The notes under the pieces were generated by a model. The model had not been told where the DNA came from. It made no database searches and saw only the letters and a program-made list of their open reading frames with translations. This document shows, one piece after another, positions 9,115 through 17,775 of a stretch of 64,000 bases of DNA. Source of the DNA: Ezakiella massiliensis. GTDB lineage: Bacteria > Bacillota > Clostridia > Tissierellales > Peptoniphilaceae. The position numbers and the translations under genes were made by a program. Within the stretch, counting starts at the first letter, position 1. Every line of letters begins with the position of its first letter. The stretch lies in NCBI RefSeq assembly GCF_900120165.1, contig NZ_LT635475.1, forward strand, positions 1,178,001 through 1,242,000. The letters run 5' to 3'.

Positions 9115-9409
9115 TTGTATAGAGAAGATAATTTGTTTTTCCTCGCAAATTTAGAGAGGGATAAAAGTCGAGAGAATATAATTTTATTTAACAAATTATG
9201 TAAAGATGAATCTCATCGAAATTCCCTTGCAAATTTAGAGAGGGAGAAAGGTAAAACGATTTTTAAGAACGTTGTAGAGGCTGCCTTTATGGCAGCCATT
9301 AAAATCGAGGGTTGAACCCTCGATTTTATTTACAAAAATCCATCAATTTTATCTAACAAATTTTGTATAGAGAAGATAATTTGTTTTTCCTCGCAAATTT
9401 AGAGAGGGA
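9084..9409. repeat. ~78-bp direct repeat pair with hairpins between
   Basis: Bases 9084-9161 recur almost exactly at 9332-9409 (248-base offset). Between them are the GTAG hairpin GGCTGCCTTTATGGCAGCC (9279-9297) and a perfect hairpin AAAATCGAGGG/CCCTCGATTTT (9301-9326). An open frame at 9115-9315 is repeat-derived and not a gene. Confidence 0.7.
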
Positions 9410-9449
9410 GAAAAGTTGAGAGAAGATAAGTTTTCCTTACGAATGTTTT

Positions 9450-9516
9450 TGTAGCCATGTAGCGTCTGGTTTATCCCAGACATCTCGAACGCGGAGACTC
9501 GATGTCCCGCGATCGA
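9450..9516 (+). repeat. GTAG hairpin plus CTCGA hairpin
   Basis: GTAGC is followed by GTCTGGTTTATCCCAGAC, then a longer hairpin opening CTCGAACGCGG and closing CCGCGATCGAG. The same two-hairpin unit with other stem sequences occurs at 5228-5280 and 24296-24360. Confidence 0.7.
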
Positions 9517-9642
9517 GGTTTATCTCACGCAACTTGTTGCCCAAGAAAATAAATTTTTTGCCCACGTTGATGAGAAAAGTCTCGCCTCAAAAGCCAAAAA
9601 TCCATCAATTTATCTAGCAAATTGTGTATAGAGATGACAAGA

Positions 9643-9675
9643 AAGCAATCATTAAATTTTGATTGCTTTTTTTGA
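9643..9675. terminator. Intrinsic terminator hairpin
   Basis: AAGCAATC..GATTGCTT followed by TTTTTT. It could end transcription from the exporter operon through the repeat region. Bases 9676-9930 are AT-rich with no gene or motif I can support. Confidence 0.65.
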
Positions 9676-9930
9676 TGGGAAAGTTTTGCTAATTAATATT
9701 TACATCTATTTAGGATGAGTATATAGATTTTTTTTGTAAAAAACAATTGTTCTTGGTGATTGGTATTTATATAAAGTTAGATTGGGATTACAAGCCTAAG
9801 TCGTAGAGTGAATAAAATTATATTATAAGCTTTATATGTTTAGGTGTTTATCGCAACTTATAAAAGGCCATATACACCTAGATATGAGCATGTATCAATA
9901 ATTAAATTATTTTAATATTTACATTTTCTA

Positions 9931-9959
9931 TTGACTTATAGTTAGTCATGGCTTATAAT
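9931..9959 (+). promoter_or_regulatory. Sigma-A promoter of the zinc-uptake operon
   Basis: TTGACT (9931-9936) and TATAAT (9954-9959) with the optimal 17-base spacer. Confidence 0.8.
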
Positions 9960-9962
9960 GGT

Positions 9963-10002
9963 TGATATGTGATATTGATAATCATTATCAAAAAACATAT
10001 CA
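9963..10002 (+). promoter_or_regulatory. Fur/Zur-type operator
   Basis: The perfect palindrome TGATAATCATTATCA (9976-9990) equals the 7-1-7 Fur-family box described in Bacillus. It is framed by a second perfect inverted repeat, TGATATGT (9963-9970) and ACATATCA (9995-10002). It covers the likely transcription start of the zinc-uptake genes, so a Fur-family repressor, most plausibly Zur, should silence them in metal-replete cells. Confidence 0.8.
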
Positions 10003-10015
10003 CAAGGAGGTTTTT

Positions 10016-10699
10016 ATGAATAATTTAAAAAGATTTTTACTAGCAGGGCTTATTGTTCTAACTGGATTAGTAGCAGCCTGCTCAAAGCCAGCAGAAAAAG
10101 GTGGTGAGCCAAAGGCTGAGGTAAAGCAAGAAGCTAAGACAGAAGAAAAGAAAGACGATCACGATCACGATCATGACCACGATCATGCAGAAATCAACAA
10201 AGAAGATGTTTCTCTTGATATGTGGAAGGGCGATTGGAACTCAGTAGATGCTTACTATGACGATCCAGTTGTTAAAGAGGCTATTGAAAAAGCTGCAAAA
10301 GAAGAAAATATTACAGTTGAAGAATTCATCGCAAATATCGATGTTCGTAGAAAGACAGATTACAAGGGGCTATCAATTGATGGCGACACAATTACTTTCT
10401 ATGATGGAAAAGTTGGAGAAGGCAAAGAAGTTGCATCTGCAAAATATGTTTTAAAAGATATTCTTGAAGTTCAACATGGCAGCAAGACTTTAAACTGGTT
10501 TGTATTTGAAACTGACTCAAAGGATGTTAAGCCATTGGTTGGTCTTATGCAAATTCATGGTGAAGATCACCTTGCCCACTATCATACAAGGTTTGCTGAT
10601 TCAATTGAAGAAATTAAAGATGAAGACAGCAAGTTATATCCAACTTATGTTCGTACTTCAACATCAAGTGAAGATGTTGCTGAAGAGTTAACAGAATAA
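10016..10699 (+). CDS. ZinT-domain metal-binding lipoprotein
   Basis: A 227-residue lipoprotein with lipobox VAAC. A short acidic linker and a His-rich run of alternating D and H (residues ~49-58) precede a ZinT/YodA domain: LDMWKGDWNSVDAYYDD at its start and HGEDHLAHYHTRFADS near the end, carrying the conserved metal-binding histidines. The start at 10016 is supported by AGGAGG at 10005-10010. ZinT proteins bind extracytoplasmic zinc and feed ZnuA-type binding proteins. It is first in an operon with a metal ABC importer behind a Fur/Zur box. Confidence 0.9.
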   Translation: MNNLKRFLLAGLIVLTGLVAACSKPAEKGGEPKAEVKQEAKTEEKKDDHDHDHDHDHAEINKEDVSLDMWKGDWNSVDAYYDDPVVKEAIEKAAKEENITVEEFIANIDVRRKTDYKGLSIDGDTITFYDGKVGEGKEVASAKYVLKDILEVQHGSKTLNWFVFETDSKDVKPLVGLMQIHGEDHLAHYHTRFADSIEEIKDEDSKLYPTYVRTSTSSEDVAEELTE

Positions 10700-10710
10700 T
10701 TGGGTTCTAG

Positions 10711-12024
10711 ATGAAAAGAGGAAAATTTTTTTTAATTGGTTTTTTCCTTGTACTTTTCACATTAGTTTCGTGTAGAAACATTGAAGATGGAAGCGGCACC
10801 AAAGAAAAACCTTTAGTGTACGCTTCTTTTTTTCCTATATATGATCTTACAAAAATGATTGCGGCGGATGATGTTGAACTAAAGAGTTTTATGCCGACAA
10901 GTGCGACTGTGCATGACTGGCAACCGACGCCTCGCGATATCAAGCGTTTATCAGAAGCGGACTTGCTTATTATTAATGGGGCGAATGCAGAGAGATGGGT
11001 TGATAAGGTTCAAGAGAATTTACCGGACTTAAAGATTGTCAGGCTATCTGACAATGTCGACTTGATTAGCTATACTGGTGCGGCAAGTCTTGGTGATTTT
11101 CAATTGATGACGCGCTATGATTTCAAGGACAAGACGAATAATATTTTATTTGGCCACACTCATGAAGACTATTTGCGTTTGGTTTTCAAAAAAGACGATG
11201 GCACAATGTCTCAAGACGAACTTGTAAATCTTGGAAAGAAGCTGATGGAAGATGTAGGTGTGGAAGTACGTCAAGATACCAATTTAGATATTGAAGATGA
11301 AAAAGTTTATAGGATAAAGATGCGTCACGAATCGGGCGAGCTTCATTATGAATTGCCTGAGACGGGGAAGTGGATTGTATTTGCTGATAGACTGCCGGAG
11401 GATATTTTGTCCTACAAATTTGTCGGCTTGGACGATGAGGAGCTCGTTGGTACCGAGCTTTTGAGGGGGAGCAGTCAAGGTGTTGATAAAATCACGTACG
11501 ATCCGCACTCATGGCTATCGCTTAACAATGCAAAGGCTTATTTAAACACTATTGCTCGTGAGATTACAAAGCTCGTCCCAAATAAAAAGTTTATGATTGA
11601 CTCGAGGCGTTTTAATGCGGTTGATACTTTGAATTTGATGCAAAATGAATTTAGGGATAAGTTTAAAGAGCTTGATAAACGAGAGTTTATTGTCATCCAC
11701 TATGCCTTTCAATATTTGGCTAGGGATTTAAATCTAGTCCAATATCCTCTTCAAGGTCTTACAAGCATTGATGATCCAAGTATTAGGTCAATGGTGCGTG
11801 CGATTGATTATGCAAAAAAAGCTGGTATCAAGACGATTTTTACAGAGTATGGTGCTCCAAAATCTATTGCACGGGTAATTGCAGAGGAGCTTGATGGAGG
11901 CAAAGTAAGTTCGCTGGCAAGTATGGAGTATGCGCTTCCGGGCGTTGGTATTGACTCGATGAGTTATATTGATTTGATGCGAATGAATCTTGAAAATTTA
12001 TATGAGGAGCTAAGTGATGAATAG
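10711..12024 (+). CDS. ZnuA-like zinc ABC transporter substrate-binding lipoprotein
   Basis: A 437-residue cluster A-I metal-binding lipoprotein (lipobox VSC). Metal-site regions visible include HDWQPTPRDIKRL near residue 70, DPHSWLSL near 265, VIHYAFQYLARD near 330 and FTEYGAPKS near 380. It is much longer than the usual ~300 residues because of an insert at about residues 125-255, where many ZnuA proteins carry a His-rich loop. Here the insert is an ordinary-looking domain with HTHEDY at its start. It overlaps the ATPase gene. Zinc is inferred from ZinT and the operator; manganese is an alternative. Confidence 0.85.
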   Translation: MKRGKFFLIGFFLVLFTLVSCRNIEDGSGTKEKPLVYASFFPIYDLTKMIAADDVELKSFMPTSATVHDWQPTPRDIKRLSEADLLIINGANAERWVDKVQENLPDLKIVRLSDNVDLISYTGAASLGDFQLMTRYDFKDKTNNILFGHTHEDYLRLVFKKDDGTMSQDELVNLGKKLMEDVGVEVRQDTNLDIEDEKVYRIKMRHESGELHYELPETGKWIVFADRLPEDILSYKFVGLDDEELVGTELLRGSSQGVDKITYDPHSWLSLNNAKAYLNTIAREITKLVPNKKFMIDSRRFNAVDTLNLMQNEFRDKFKELDKREFIVIHYAFQYLARDLNLVQYPLQGLTSIDDPSIRSMVRAIDYAKKAGIKTIFTEYGAPKSIARVIAEELDGGKVSSLASMEYALPGVGIDSMSYIDLMRMNLENLYEELSDE

Positions 12025-12709
12025 TATTGAGATAAGAGATTTAAATTTCAGTTATGGAGAAAATCAGGTTTTAAAAGATATAAATCTCGAGATCAAAGAG
12101 GGCGAGTTTGTTGTAATTATTGGCAGCAACGGAAGTGGCAAGTCTACTTTTATAAAAAACTTGCTTGGTGAATTGAAGCCACAAACTGGATATGTTGAAA
12201 TTTTAGGTAAAAATATCACAGATTACAAGGATTATCACGATATTGGTTATGTACCGCAGATGAGTGTTGCACAAAAGATTGCTTTTCCAATTACTGCGCG
12301 TGAGATGGTCGTGCTCAATCTGTACAGCGAGTTTGGTTTTTTTAAATTTGCAAAAGCTGCCCAATACAAAAAAGCTGATGAGATTTTGGAGTATTTGGGT
12401 TTATTGGAACACAAGAACAAACCCATTAACGAGCTGTCAGGCGGTCTGCAGCAACGTGCAATGATTGCGCGTGCAATGATCAATAATCCTAAGATTTTAA
12501 TATTGGACGAGCCTACAGCTGGCGTTGATGAGGCAAGTCGCCATGCGTTTTTAAAGTCGATTCAAAAACTAAACGACGACAAAAATCTCACGATAATTCT
12601 CGTTACCCATGAGCTTGACGAAGTTATGGAGTTTGCAAATGTTGATAGCACATACGAAATTCAAGATGGTGTGCTTGTAAAAAAGTTTAAGGGGGGAGAA
12701 AAATGTTAG
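12017..12709 (+). CDS. znuC: Zinc ABC transporter ATP-binding protein
   Basis: A 230-residue ATPase with Walker A GSNGSGKST, signature LSGGLQQR, Walker B ILILDEPTAGVD and H-loop THE. It matches the ZnuC/MntB-type ATPases that pair with cluster A-I binding proteins. I choose ATG 12017 over an in-frame GTG at 12014. The gene overlaps the end of the binding-protein gene and the beginning of the permease gene. Confidence 0.85.
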   Translation: MNSIEIRDLNFSYGENQVLKDINLEIKEGEFVVIIGSNGSGKSTFIKNLLGELKPQTGYVEILGKNITDYKDYHDIGYVPQMSVAQKIAFPITAREMVVLNLYSEFGFFKFAKAAQYKKADEILEYLGLLEHKNKPINELSGGLQQRAMIARAMINNPKILILDEPTAGVDEASRHAFLKSIQKLNDDKNLTIILVTHELDEVMEFANVDSTYEIQDGVLVKKFKGGEKC

Positions 12710-13497
12710 AATATGCTTTTATGCGTAAGGCTCTTTTAGTTGGATTTTTTCTATCTATAATGGTGCCTGCTATTGGCGTTGTAATGGTTAATCGCAAAAC
12801 CTCGATGATTGGTGACGCCCTTTCCCACAGCGCTCTTGCAGGTGTAGGCATGGGACTCATACTTGGCTTCGACCCCTTGATTGGAATGGTTATTATATGT
12901 ATTTTTGCGGCTTATTTAATTGAAATTATTCGTCATCGCTTCCCTCAATATGGCGATATGGCGACGGCAATTATTATGAGCATTGGCCTTGGGCTTGCGT
13001 CGATTTTGTCAGACTTTGCACCGGGTGGCACTAGCTTTGAATCATATTTATTTGGAAGCATTGCATCAGTCACAACAACAGATGTGATAAATGTAGCGAT
13101 TGTGTTTGTTCTCGTACTTTTTGCAAGTATCAAGGAATACGCAGGCCTACTTGCAATTGCAATTGACCACAACACTGCAAGGCTCTCGGGTGTTAATGTA
13201 AAGTGGATTAATGCCGTATTTACGCTTTTAAGTGCAGTTACGATTGCCATGGCAGTAAAACTTGTTGGTGCACTTATGGTAACATCTCTGATCGTTTTAC
13301 CAGTTGCAACCACCCTTATTGTAGCAAGATCTTATAAGCAAACCCTAATCACAACGATTATACTTGGCATAATATATATGATGACAGGGATTACCGCATC
13401 TTATTATTATGACATCAAACCAGGTGGAGCGATTATAATTGCAGCGCTTGTAGGAATGTTTGTGTTTTTTGTATATGGAAAAATTAAGAAAAGATAG
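12703..13497 (+). CDS. znuB: Zinc ABC transporter permease
   Basis: A 264-residue ABC-3 family permease with about eight membrane segments and the motif IGDALSHSALAGVGMG near residue 38, diagnostic for ZnuB/MntC-type permeases. It overlaps the ATPase gene by seven bases and is the last gene of the zinc operon, followed by a terminator at 13532-13560. Confidence 0.87.
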   Translation: MLEYAFMRKALLVGFFLSIMVPAIGVVMVNRKTSMIGDALSHSALAGVGMGLILGFDPLIGMVIICIFAAYLIEIIRHRFPQYGDMATAIIMSIGLGLASILSDFAPGGTSFESYLFGSIASVTTTDVINVAIVFVLVLFASIKEYAGLLAIAIDHNTARLSGVNVKWINAVFTLLSAVTIAMAVKLVGALMVTSLIVLPVATTLIVARSYKQTLITTIILGIIYMMTGITASYYYDIKPGGAIIIAALVGMFVFFVYGKIKKR

Positions 13498-13531
13498 CTT
13501 TTACGATAAAAATATATATAATTGCACACAA

Positions 13532-13560
13532 AAAAGACGCCGTGGAGGCGTCTTTTCGTT
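13532..13560 (+). terminator. Intrinsic terminator of the zinc operon
   Basis: AAGACGCC..GGCGTCTT followed by TTCGTTTG. Confidence 0.75.
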
Positions 13561-13704
13561 TGTATTTAGTTGTAATCCATGTGATTATGTTGTCTAGGAG
13601 AAGAGTTTGTCCTTTGATTAGGCCGATTTTTGCCATTTAATTATTCTATAAAATTTTTGGGTAATAATAGCTATAAGATATTTAATATAGAAAGGAAGAT
13701 AATT

Positions 13705-14262
13705 ATGAAGAAATTTTTACCTATTATAATAGTAATTGTTGTACTGGTTGCAATTTTTGCTGGCATGTACAATGGTCTTGTTGGCCAAAATGAAGAGGTT
13801 GACTCTGCATGGGCCCAAGTTGAAAATGTATTGAAGAAGAGGGCAGACCTCATTCCAAATTTAGTTGAAACGGTCAAGGGCTACGCCCAACATGAAGAAG
13901 ATATTTTTATCAAGGTTACCGAGGCAAGGTCTAAGGTTTTAGACGCCAAGACTCCTGAAGAGGCAGCAGAGGCAAACGCTGAACTGTCAAGGGCTATCGG
14001 CGACATCAATGTAGTTGTGGAAAATTATCCAGAACTCAAGGCCAACGAAAACTTTATGGCCCTCCAAGCTGAGCTTTCATCGATTGAAAACGAACTTTCA
14101 ACCGAAAGAATGCGCTATAACGACAAGGTCAAGGTTTTCAACCAAGACGTCAAGAGATTCCCAAAGAAATTGATCGCAGGCATGTTTGGCTTTTCACCTA
14201 GGGAATATTTCCAAATCTCGGAAGAGGATAAAGTTGCCCCAAAAGTTGACTTCAACAAATAA
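13705..14262 (+). CDS. LemA family protein
   Basis: A 185-residue protein with one N-terminal membrane helix and a helical bundle containing the LemA hallmark NVLKKRADLIPNLVETVKGY and a C-terminal FPKKLIAGMFGF. The start is ATG 13705 with AAAGGAAG upstream; the longer open frame lacks an RBS. LemA proteins are membrane-anchored and of poorly known function, frequently beside TPM-domain proteins as here (next gene on the strand). Its stop lies next to a fold-back repeat that begins with a duplicated TTTGCGGTTAA. Confidence 0.9.
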   Translation: MKKFLPIIIVIVVLVAIFAGMYNGLVGQNEEVDSAWAQVENVLKKRADLIPNLVETVKGYAQHEEDIFIKVTEARSKVLDAKTPEEAAEANAELSRAIGDINVVVENYPELKANENFMALQAELSSIENELSTERMRYNDKVKVFNQDVKRFPKKLIAGMFGFSPREYFQISEEDKVAPKVDFNK

Positions 14263-14398
14263 TTTGCGGTTAATTTGCGGTTAATTTCGCGATATTCTCG
14301 TGAAAAATTTTTTTAGTCCTCGATGTACACATCAGTACACCTGCGTCCTAAAAAAATTATTTCACTTCGAATCTCATCGAAATTCCCTCGCAAATTTC
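14261..14398. repeat. Fold-back repeat element (~125 bp)
   Basis: Left arm AATTTGCGGTTAATTTCGCGA and right arm TCGAAATTCCCTCGCAAATT, with inner arms ATTTTTTTAG and CTAAAAAAAT around GTACACATCAGTACAC. The motif TTTGCGGTTAA occurs twice at the left edge. Confidence 0.75.
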
Positions 14399-14502
14399 AT
14401 GTAGAAAGATATATGTGATGTTTCTACAAAAATTCATCAATTTTATCTAACAAATTATGTGTAGAAAAGGCAAGTGAAATATAAAAAAAATAACGCGAAG
14501 CG

Positions 14503-14780
14503 TGTAGGGTCCACTTTATGTGGACCGAAAAGTCTTGCCCTAAAAGTAAGGCGAAGCCATCTTGAACACGGGGTTCGATGCCCCGTGGTCGAGGATATAA
14601 CATACGAACGCTTTTATAGCCATGTAGCGTCTGGTTTATCCCAGACATTCGGCGAATGTGATTGCCCCTTGTGGGTATGAACATTCGTCGTAAAAACCAA
14701 TAGATTACGGATATTTTTAAGAATGTTGTATGGGCGATCCTGAAATGGTCGCCAAGAAATTGACCGATTTGTATTAATGA
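14503..14780. repeat. Cluster of GTAG and CTCGA hairpins
   Basis: Contains GGTCCACTTTATGTGGACC (14508-14526), a hairpin built on CACGGGG/CCCCGTG (near 14568-14590), GTCTGGTTTATCCCAGAC (~14630-14647), the CATTCGG module with CGAATGT/ACATTCG arms (14649-14725) that recurs at 29095-29170 and 39049-39118, and GGCGATC..GGTCGCC (14730-14753) with a trailing GAAATTGACC. No gene fits between 14263 and 14797. Confidence 0.7.
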
Positions 14781-14797
14781 AAGGAGGGGAGTGATTT

Positions 14798-15571
14798 ATG
14801 AAAAAATTTATAAATATTTTGATGGCATTTATGATGATATTTACATTTTCCATAAATGCGGATAGGATAAGTGACTTCGACTATGACTCACTTCCCGACC
14901 AAGACTATTATTTCTATGCTTACGATGAGACGGGAACCTTGTCCGAGTCGTCTAAAAAATTTATCATAGACCACTCCAGCGAGCTCTATGACAAGGCCGG
15001 CGTCCAAGTCGTGGTCGCGGTCGTAAATGATTTAAACGACATGACCATAGAGTCATACGCGACCAGGCTTTTTGAAAAGTGGGAGATTGGCGACAAAAAC
15101 GACCAGGGCCTTTTGATCTTGGTTAAGCCTAAGACCGCCAGTTCAAAGGGGGAAGTTAGGATTGAAGTTGGCTACGGGCTCATGAAAATTATGCCAGCCC
15201 AAAGAGCCAACCAAGTTATCCAAAATGTCATGATTCCCGAGTTCAAAGACGGTAACATGGAAAAGGGCATCATGGATGGCTACAATATAAGTTTAGGTCT
15301 AATAGCGGATTATCTGGGCGTCAAACTCGAAGGCATCAGGGGCGTCTCCACAGATAGCGGAGAAGACGCCATGAGCGCCATTAGATTAATAATCTTGCTC
15401 TTAATAATATTCTTTCTTCTAAAAAGCGGAGGCCGAGGCCCACGCATCTTCTTTAATCCATTCAGAGGCGGGACCTACTACGGTGGTAGAGGTGGCCGTG
15501 GTGGCTTTGGCGGTGGATTCTCCGGAGGGGGAGGACGAAGCGGGGGAGGAGGTAGCTCCGGCTCCTGGTAG
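14798..15571 (+). CDS. TPM-domain (YgcG-type) membrane protein
   Basis: A 257-residue exported protein: signal peptide, TPM domain (~residues 40-165, with VVVAVVNDL and DQGLLILVKP), a membrane helix near residue 195-210, and a Gly/Ser-rich C-terminal tail ending in repeated GG and SGSW. The layout matches YgcG/TPM proteins commonly paired with LemA, and LemA is the previous gene. Proposed roles include membrane-associated quality control or phosphatase-like activity. RBS AAAGGAGGGG is upstream. Confidence 0.87.
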   Translation: MKKFINILMAFMMIFTFSINADRISDFDYDSLPDQDYYFYAYDETGTLSESSKKFIIDHSSELYDKAGVQVVVAVVNDLNDMTIESYATRLFEKWEIGDKNDQGLLILVKPKTASSKGEVRIEVGYGLMKIMPAQRANQVIQNVMIPEFKDGNMEKGIMDGYNISLGLIADYLGVKLEGIRGVSTDSGEDAMSAIRLIILLLIIFFLLKSGGRGPRIFFNPFRGGTYYGGRGGRGGFGGGFSGGGGRSGGGGSSGSW

Positions 15572-15575
15572 GATT

Positions 15576-15850
15576 AATTTGCGGTTAAAACGGCGACCTT
15601 CACTCGTTTCGAAATGTTTGCTCACTGCGGAGGGCACTTGAGCCCACCTCATTCGCAAAATTTCTGTACTTCGTGAATTTCATCCGTTTTTCCTCGCAAA
15701 TTGTATGTAGATGCACACCTGCGTCCTAAAAAATTTATTTCACTTCGAATCTCATCGAAATTACGAAGCCCTAGCCCAAGAGGGCAATTTCCCGTAGCGG
15801 CGATCCTGAAATGGTCGCCAAGAAATTGACCGATTGGCTAGCAGGTCTCG
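15576..15850. repeat. Fold-back repeat and nested hairpin module
   Basis: The fold-back at 15576-15702 runs from AATTTGCGGTTAAAACGG to CCGTTTTTCCTCGCAAATT, with AAATGTTTGCTCACTGCGGAG / CTCATTCGCAAAATTT inside. At 15785-15835, GGCAATTTC..GAAATTGACC encloses GTAG + GGCGATC..GGTCGCC, almost the copy seen at 1058-1107. No gene is present between 15572 and 15945. Confidence 0.7.
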
Positions 15851-15945
15851 TGTCAGAGATTCCCAAGAGAACGAGTGGAAACGATGTTCGATTGGTGAAT
15901 TTTACTGTCCAAACAAACTATATATAAAAGGATTGGTGTATAAGA

Positions 15946-16410
15946 ATGAAAAAATATTTATTTAAGTGCTTGATGTTAATATGTTTTTGTATTTTTACAT
16001 TAAGCTCATGCAAAAATCAAGATTTTAAAGAAATTGTTGATAAAGAAATTGTTGATTATGAAATGGATATAGACGAAGTATATGATAGCGAAAGAGGTTT
16101 TGGCAACGATAGGTTTACCATATATTCATTTTCTGTAAGTGGAAACAAAGATATGGCAGGGCTTAAGCCAATTAATGACCTTGAAAAAAATAAGCCGATG
16201 AGTTTAAAAGATATAAAACCGAAATTAGAATATATAAAACAAAATCACAAAGATAAGATAAAAGATATATCAGAGATCGAGGATTTTATTCGCGATTTGG
16301 AAGCTGATGAAGATGGCAAGTTTATGTATTTTGTTGAAGGCGGAACTTATAAGCTTTATATCTATAATCCAAAGACTAAAAATGGATATTTGTTTGTGTT
16401 TGTAATATAA
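15946..16410 (+). CDS. Hypothetical small lipoprotein
   Basis: A 154-residue predicted lipoprotein: signal peptide, lipobox LSSC near residue 22, then a charged globular region ending in a strand-rich tail (TYKLYIYNPKTKNGYLFVFVI region). I do not recognise a family. It is monocistronic, flanked by a repeat cluster upstream and a strong terminator downstream. Composition is more AT-rich and Lys-rich than the neighbours. Confidence 0.7.
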   Translation: MKKYLFKCLMLICFCIFTLSSCKNQDFKEIVDKEIVDYEMDIDEVYDSERGFGNDRFTIYSFSVSGNKDMAGLKPINDLEKNKPMSLKDIKPKLEYIKQNHKDKIKDISEIEDFIRDLEADEDGKFMYFVEGGTYKLYIYNPKTKNGYLFVFVI

Positions 16411-16440
16411 AAAAATCTTATTAATTTAAATTGATTGTCT

Positions 16441-16467
16441 GCCCACATTTCTATGTGGGCTTTTTAT
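16441..16467 (+). terminator. Intrinsic terminator
   Basis: GCCCACAT-TTCT-ATGTGGGC followed by TTTTTATT, ending the lipoprotein transcript. Confidence 0.85.
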
Positions 16468-16564
16468 TTACATAAAAATCACTCATCGCCTATAATTTTT
16501 CTCTATAACTTTATAATCGTTATTAAATTTTCTTATAACGCTTGAATTTTGAGTTAATGTCGTT

Positions 16565-16697
16565 GTACAATTAGAGTAGTTGCAGGGGGGCATCCGGTTT
16601 TAGCCGTCTTGCACTAGCAATAGTTATTGGCGACAAAGCTAATACAATTTCATTGTTAAATCTCCACGAAAAACGACCTAGGGCGGTCGTTTTTTCA
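16565..16697 (+). ncRNA. Possible small structured RNA with its own terminator
   Basis: A TGTACAAT extended -10 (16563-16570) is followed by GC-richer sequence than the surroundings, with pairing options TAGTTGCA/TGCACTA and CAATAGTTATTG. It ends in a strong hairpin AACGACC..GGTCGTT with TTTTTT (16668-16697). It lies before the separate promoter of the next gene. I cannot match it to a known riboswitch or RNA family. It could instead be an attenuated leader. Confidence 0.35.
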
Positions 16698-16789
16698 TTG
16701 TCTTTAAAAATATACACACAAGTGGGCTTGTCTTGGAGGAGAATTTTTGCGGCCCTTGTGTTATAATTGCAATAGAAAGAGGTGGGCGG

Positions 16790-17683
16790 ATGAATTGGAT
16801 CAACGCTTTTGAAATTATTTGCTACATTATTGTTTGTATTTTTCTGGTCGATGTTTACAGAAAAAAATTGACAAGGGAATTTTATTTGTTTATTTCGGCG
16901 GCCATAGCTGGCTTTGCCCTGGAGCTTTTGGCTGTTAGACTGACGGATATCTACCATTATTCTGATTTGTATTATCTGATGGTGGGGGTCAAGCCTTATC
17001 AGTTTCCATTTTTTGGCGGCCTTATGTGGGGGGCGGTTGCTGTTTTGTCACTGAGACTAGCCGAGCGTTTTAAGCTGAATGATTTCAAGACGGCGGTCCT
17101 GGCTGGATTTTTTGTGGTAACCATGGATCTGCTCTTGGACGTGGCGGCCATCCGCTTATCGGGCGGCTTTTGGTTTTGGGATGGCAGAGAGATCAATCTC
17201 CTCATCAACCACCACACCTTTATGTCCGTTATCTGGGTGAATTTTTTGGGCTATATGTTTGAAACGCCCTCCCTCATTTACTATTCCAAGTCTTATTGGC
17301 GGCGAGGGGAAAAGTCCGTAGGCAAAAATATTTTGGCAGCGATCATAATTGGCCTTATGGGAGTTGCGACAGTGGGAATTTTGAGTTTTATTTCATTGAA
17401 GCTAAACGACTTAACCGACGAATGGTTTTCCTTCTTGGCCTTTGGAATTTTGTGGCTTTATATTTTTATAAATCTTATAATAAATCTAATCAACAATCGC
17501 AAGCGGATTTCGATTGGACTGACCGATCCGGCTCTTACGATATTTTGGCTGGCCATTTATTCTTACTGTATAATTGGCTTAGGATATCTGGGAATTTTAA
17601 GGGCAAGGCCGCTTTACGGTCTTTTCGCTTGTTTAATATTTGCCCTCACGATTTTTATTTCCCTAATTAAATTTGAAGACTAA
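16790..17683 (+). CDS. Polytopic membrane protein, carotenoid-biosynthesis (DUF422)-like
   Basis: A 297-residue protein with about eight membrane segments. The start is ATG 16790: a TTATAAT box at 16761-16767 leaves no room for the longer frame, and AAAGAGGTGGG is a fitting RBS. The pattern MDLLLDVAAIRLSGGFWFW followed by VNFLGYMFETPSLIYY resembles DUF422/CruF-type proteins, where Asp, Trp and Asn-Phe-Leu-Gly motifs recur. This is a weak resemblance and the function is unassigned. The gene ends in a strong terminator. Confidence 0.6.
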   Translation: MNWINAFEIICYIIVCIFLVDVYRKKLTREFYLFISAAIAGFALELLAVRLTDIYHYSDLYYLMVGVKPYQFPFFGGLMWGAVAVLSLRLAERFKLNDFKTAVLAGFFVVTMDLLLDVAAIRLSGGFWFWDGREINLLINHHTFMSVIWVNFLGYMFETPSLIYYSKSYWRRGEKSVGKNILAAIIIGLMGVATVGILSFISLKLNDLTDEWFSFLAFGILWLYIFINLIINLINNRKRISIGLTDPALTIFWLAIYSYCIIGLGYLGILRARPLYGLFACLIFALTIFISLIKFED

Positions 17684-17720
17684 AAAAGAACTTGCAGGTT
17701 ATCTTGCAAGTTCTTTTATA
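17684..17720 (+). terminator. Intrinsic terminator
   Basis: AAGAACTTGCA..TTGCAAGTTCTT followed by TTATATAA. Confidence 0.85.
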
Positions 17721-17737
17721 TAATAGGAAAGTTTTTA

Positions 17738-17775
17738 AGAAAAAAGCCGCGAAAATTCACGGCTTAATTTTTTTA
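17738..17775 (-). terminator. Terminator of serpin-like gene 1
   Basis: On the minus strand, AAGCCGTG..CGCGGCTT followed by TTTTCTT lies just downstream of the serpin stop codon. Confidence 0.75.

Noticed and set aside
9115..9315. 66-codon open frame in the repeat region
   Set aside because: Made entirely of fold-back and hairpin repeat sequence, no RBS, and parts recur elsewhere in all frames.
16571..16957. 128-codon minus-strand frame over the putative small RNA and gene start
   Set aside because: Crosses a terminator and the promoter and start of the membrane-protein gene; no RBS or recognisable product.
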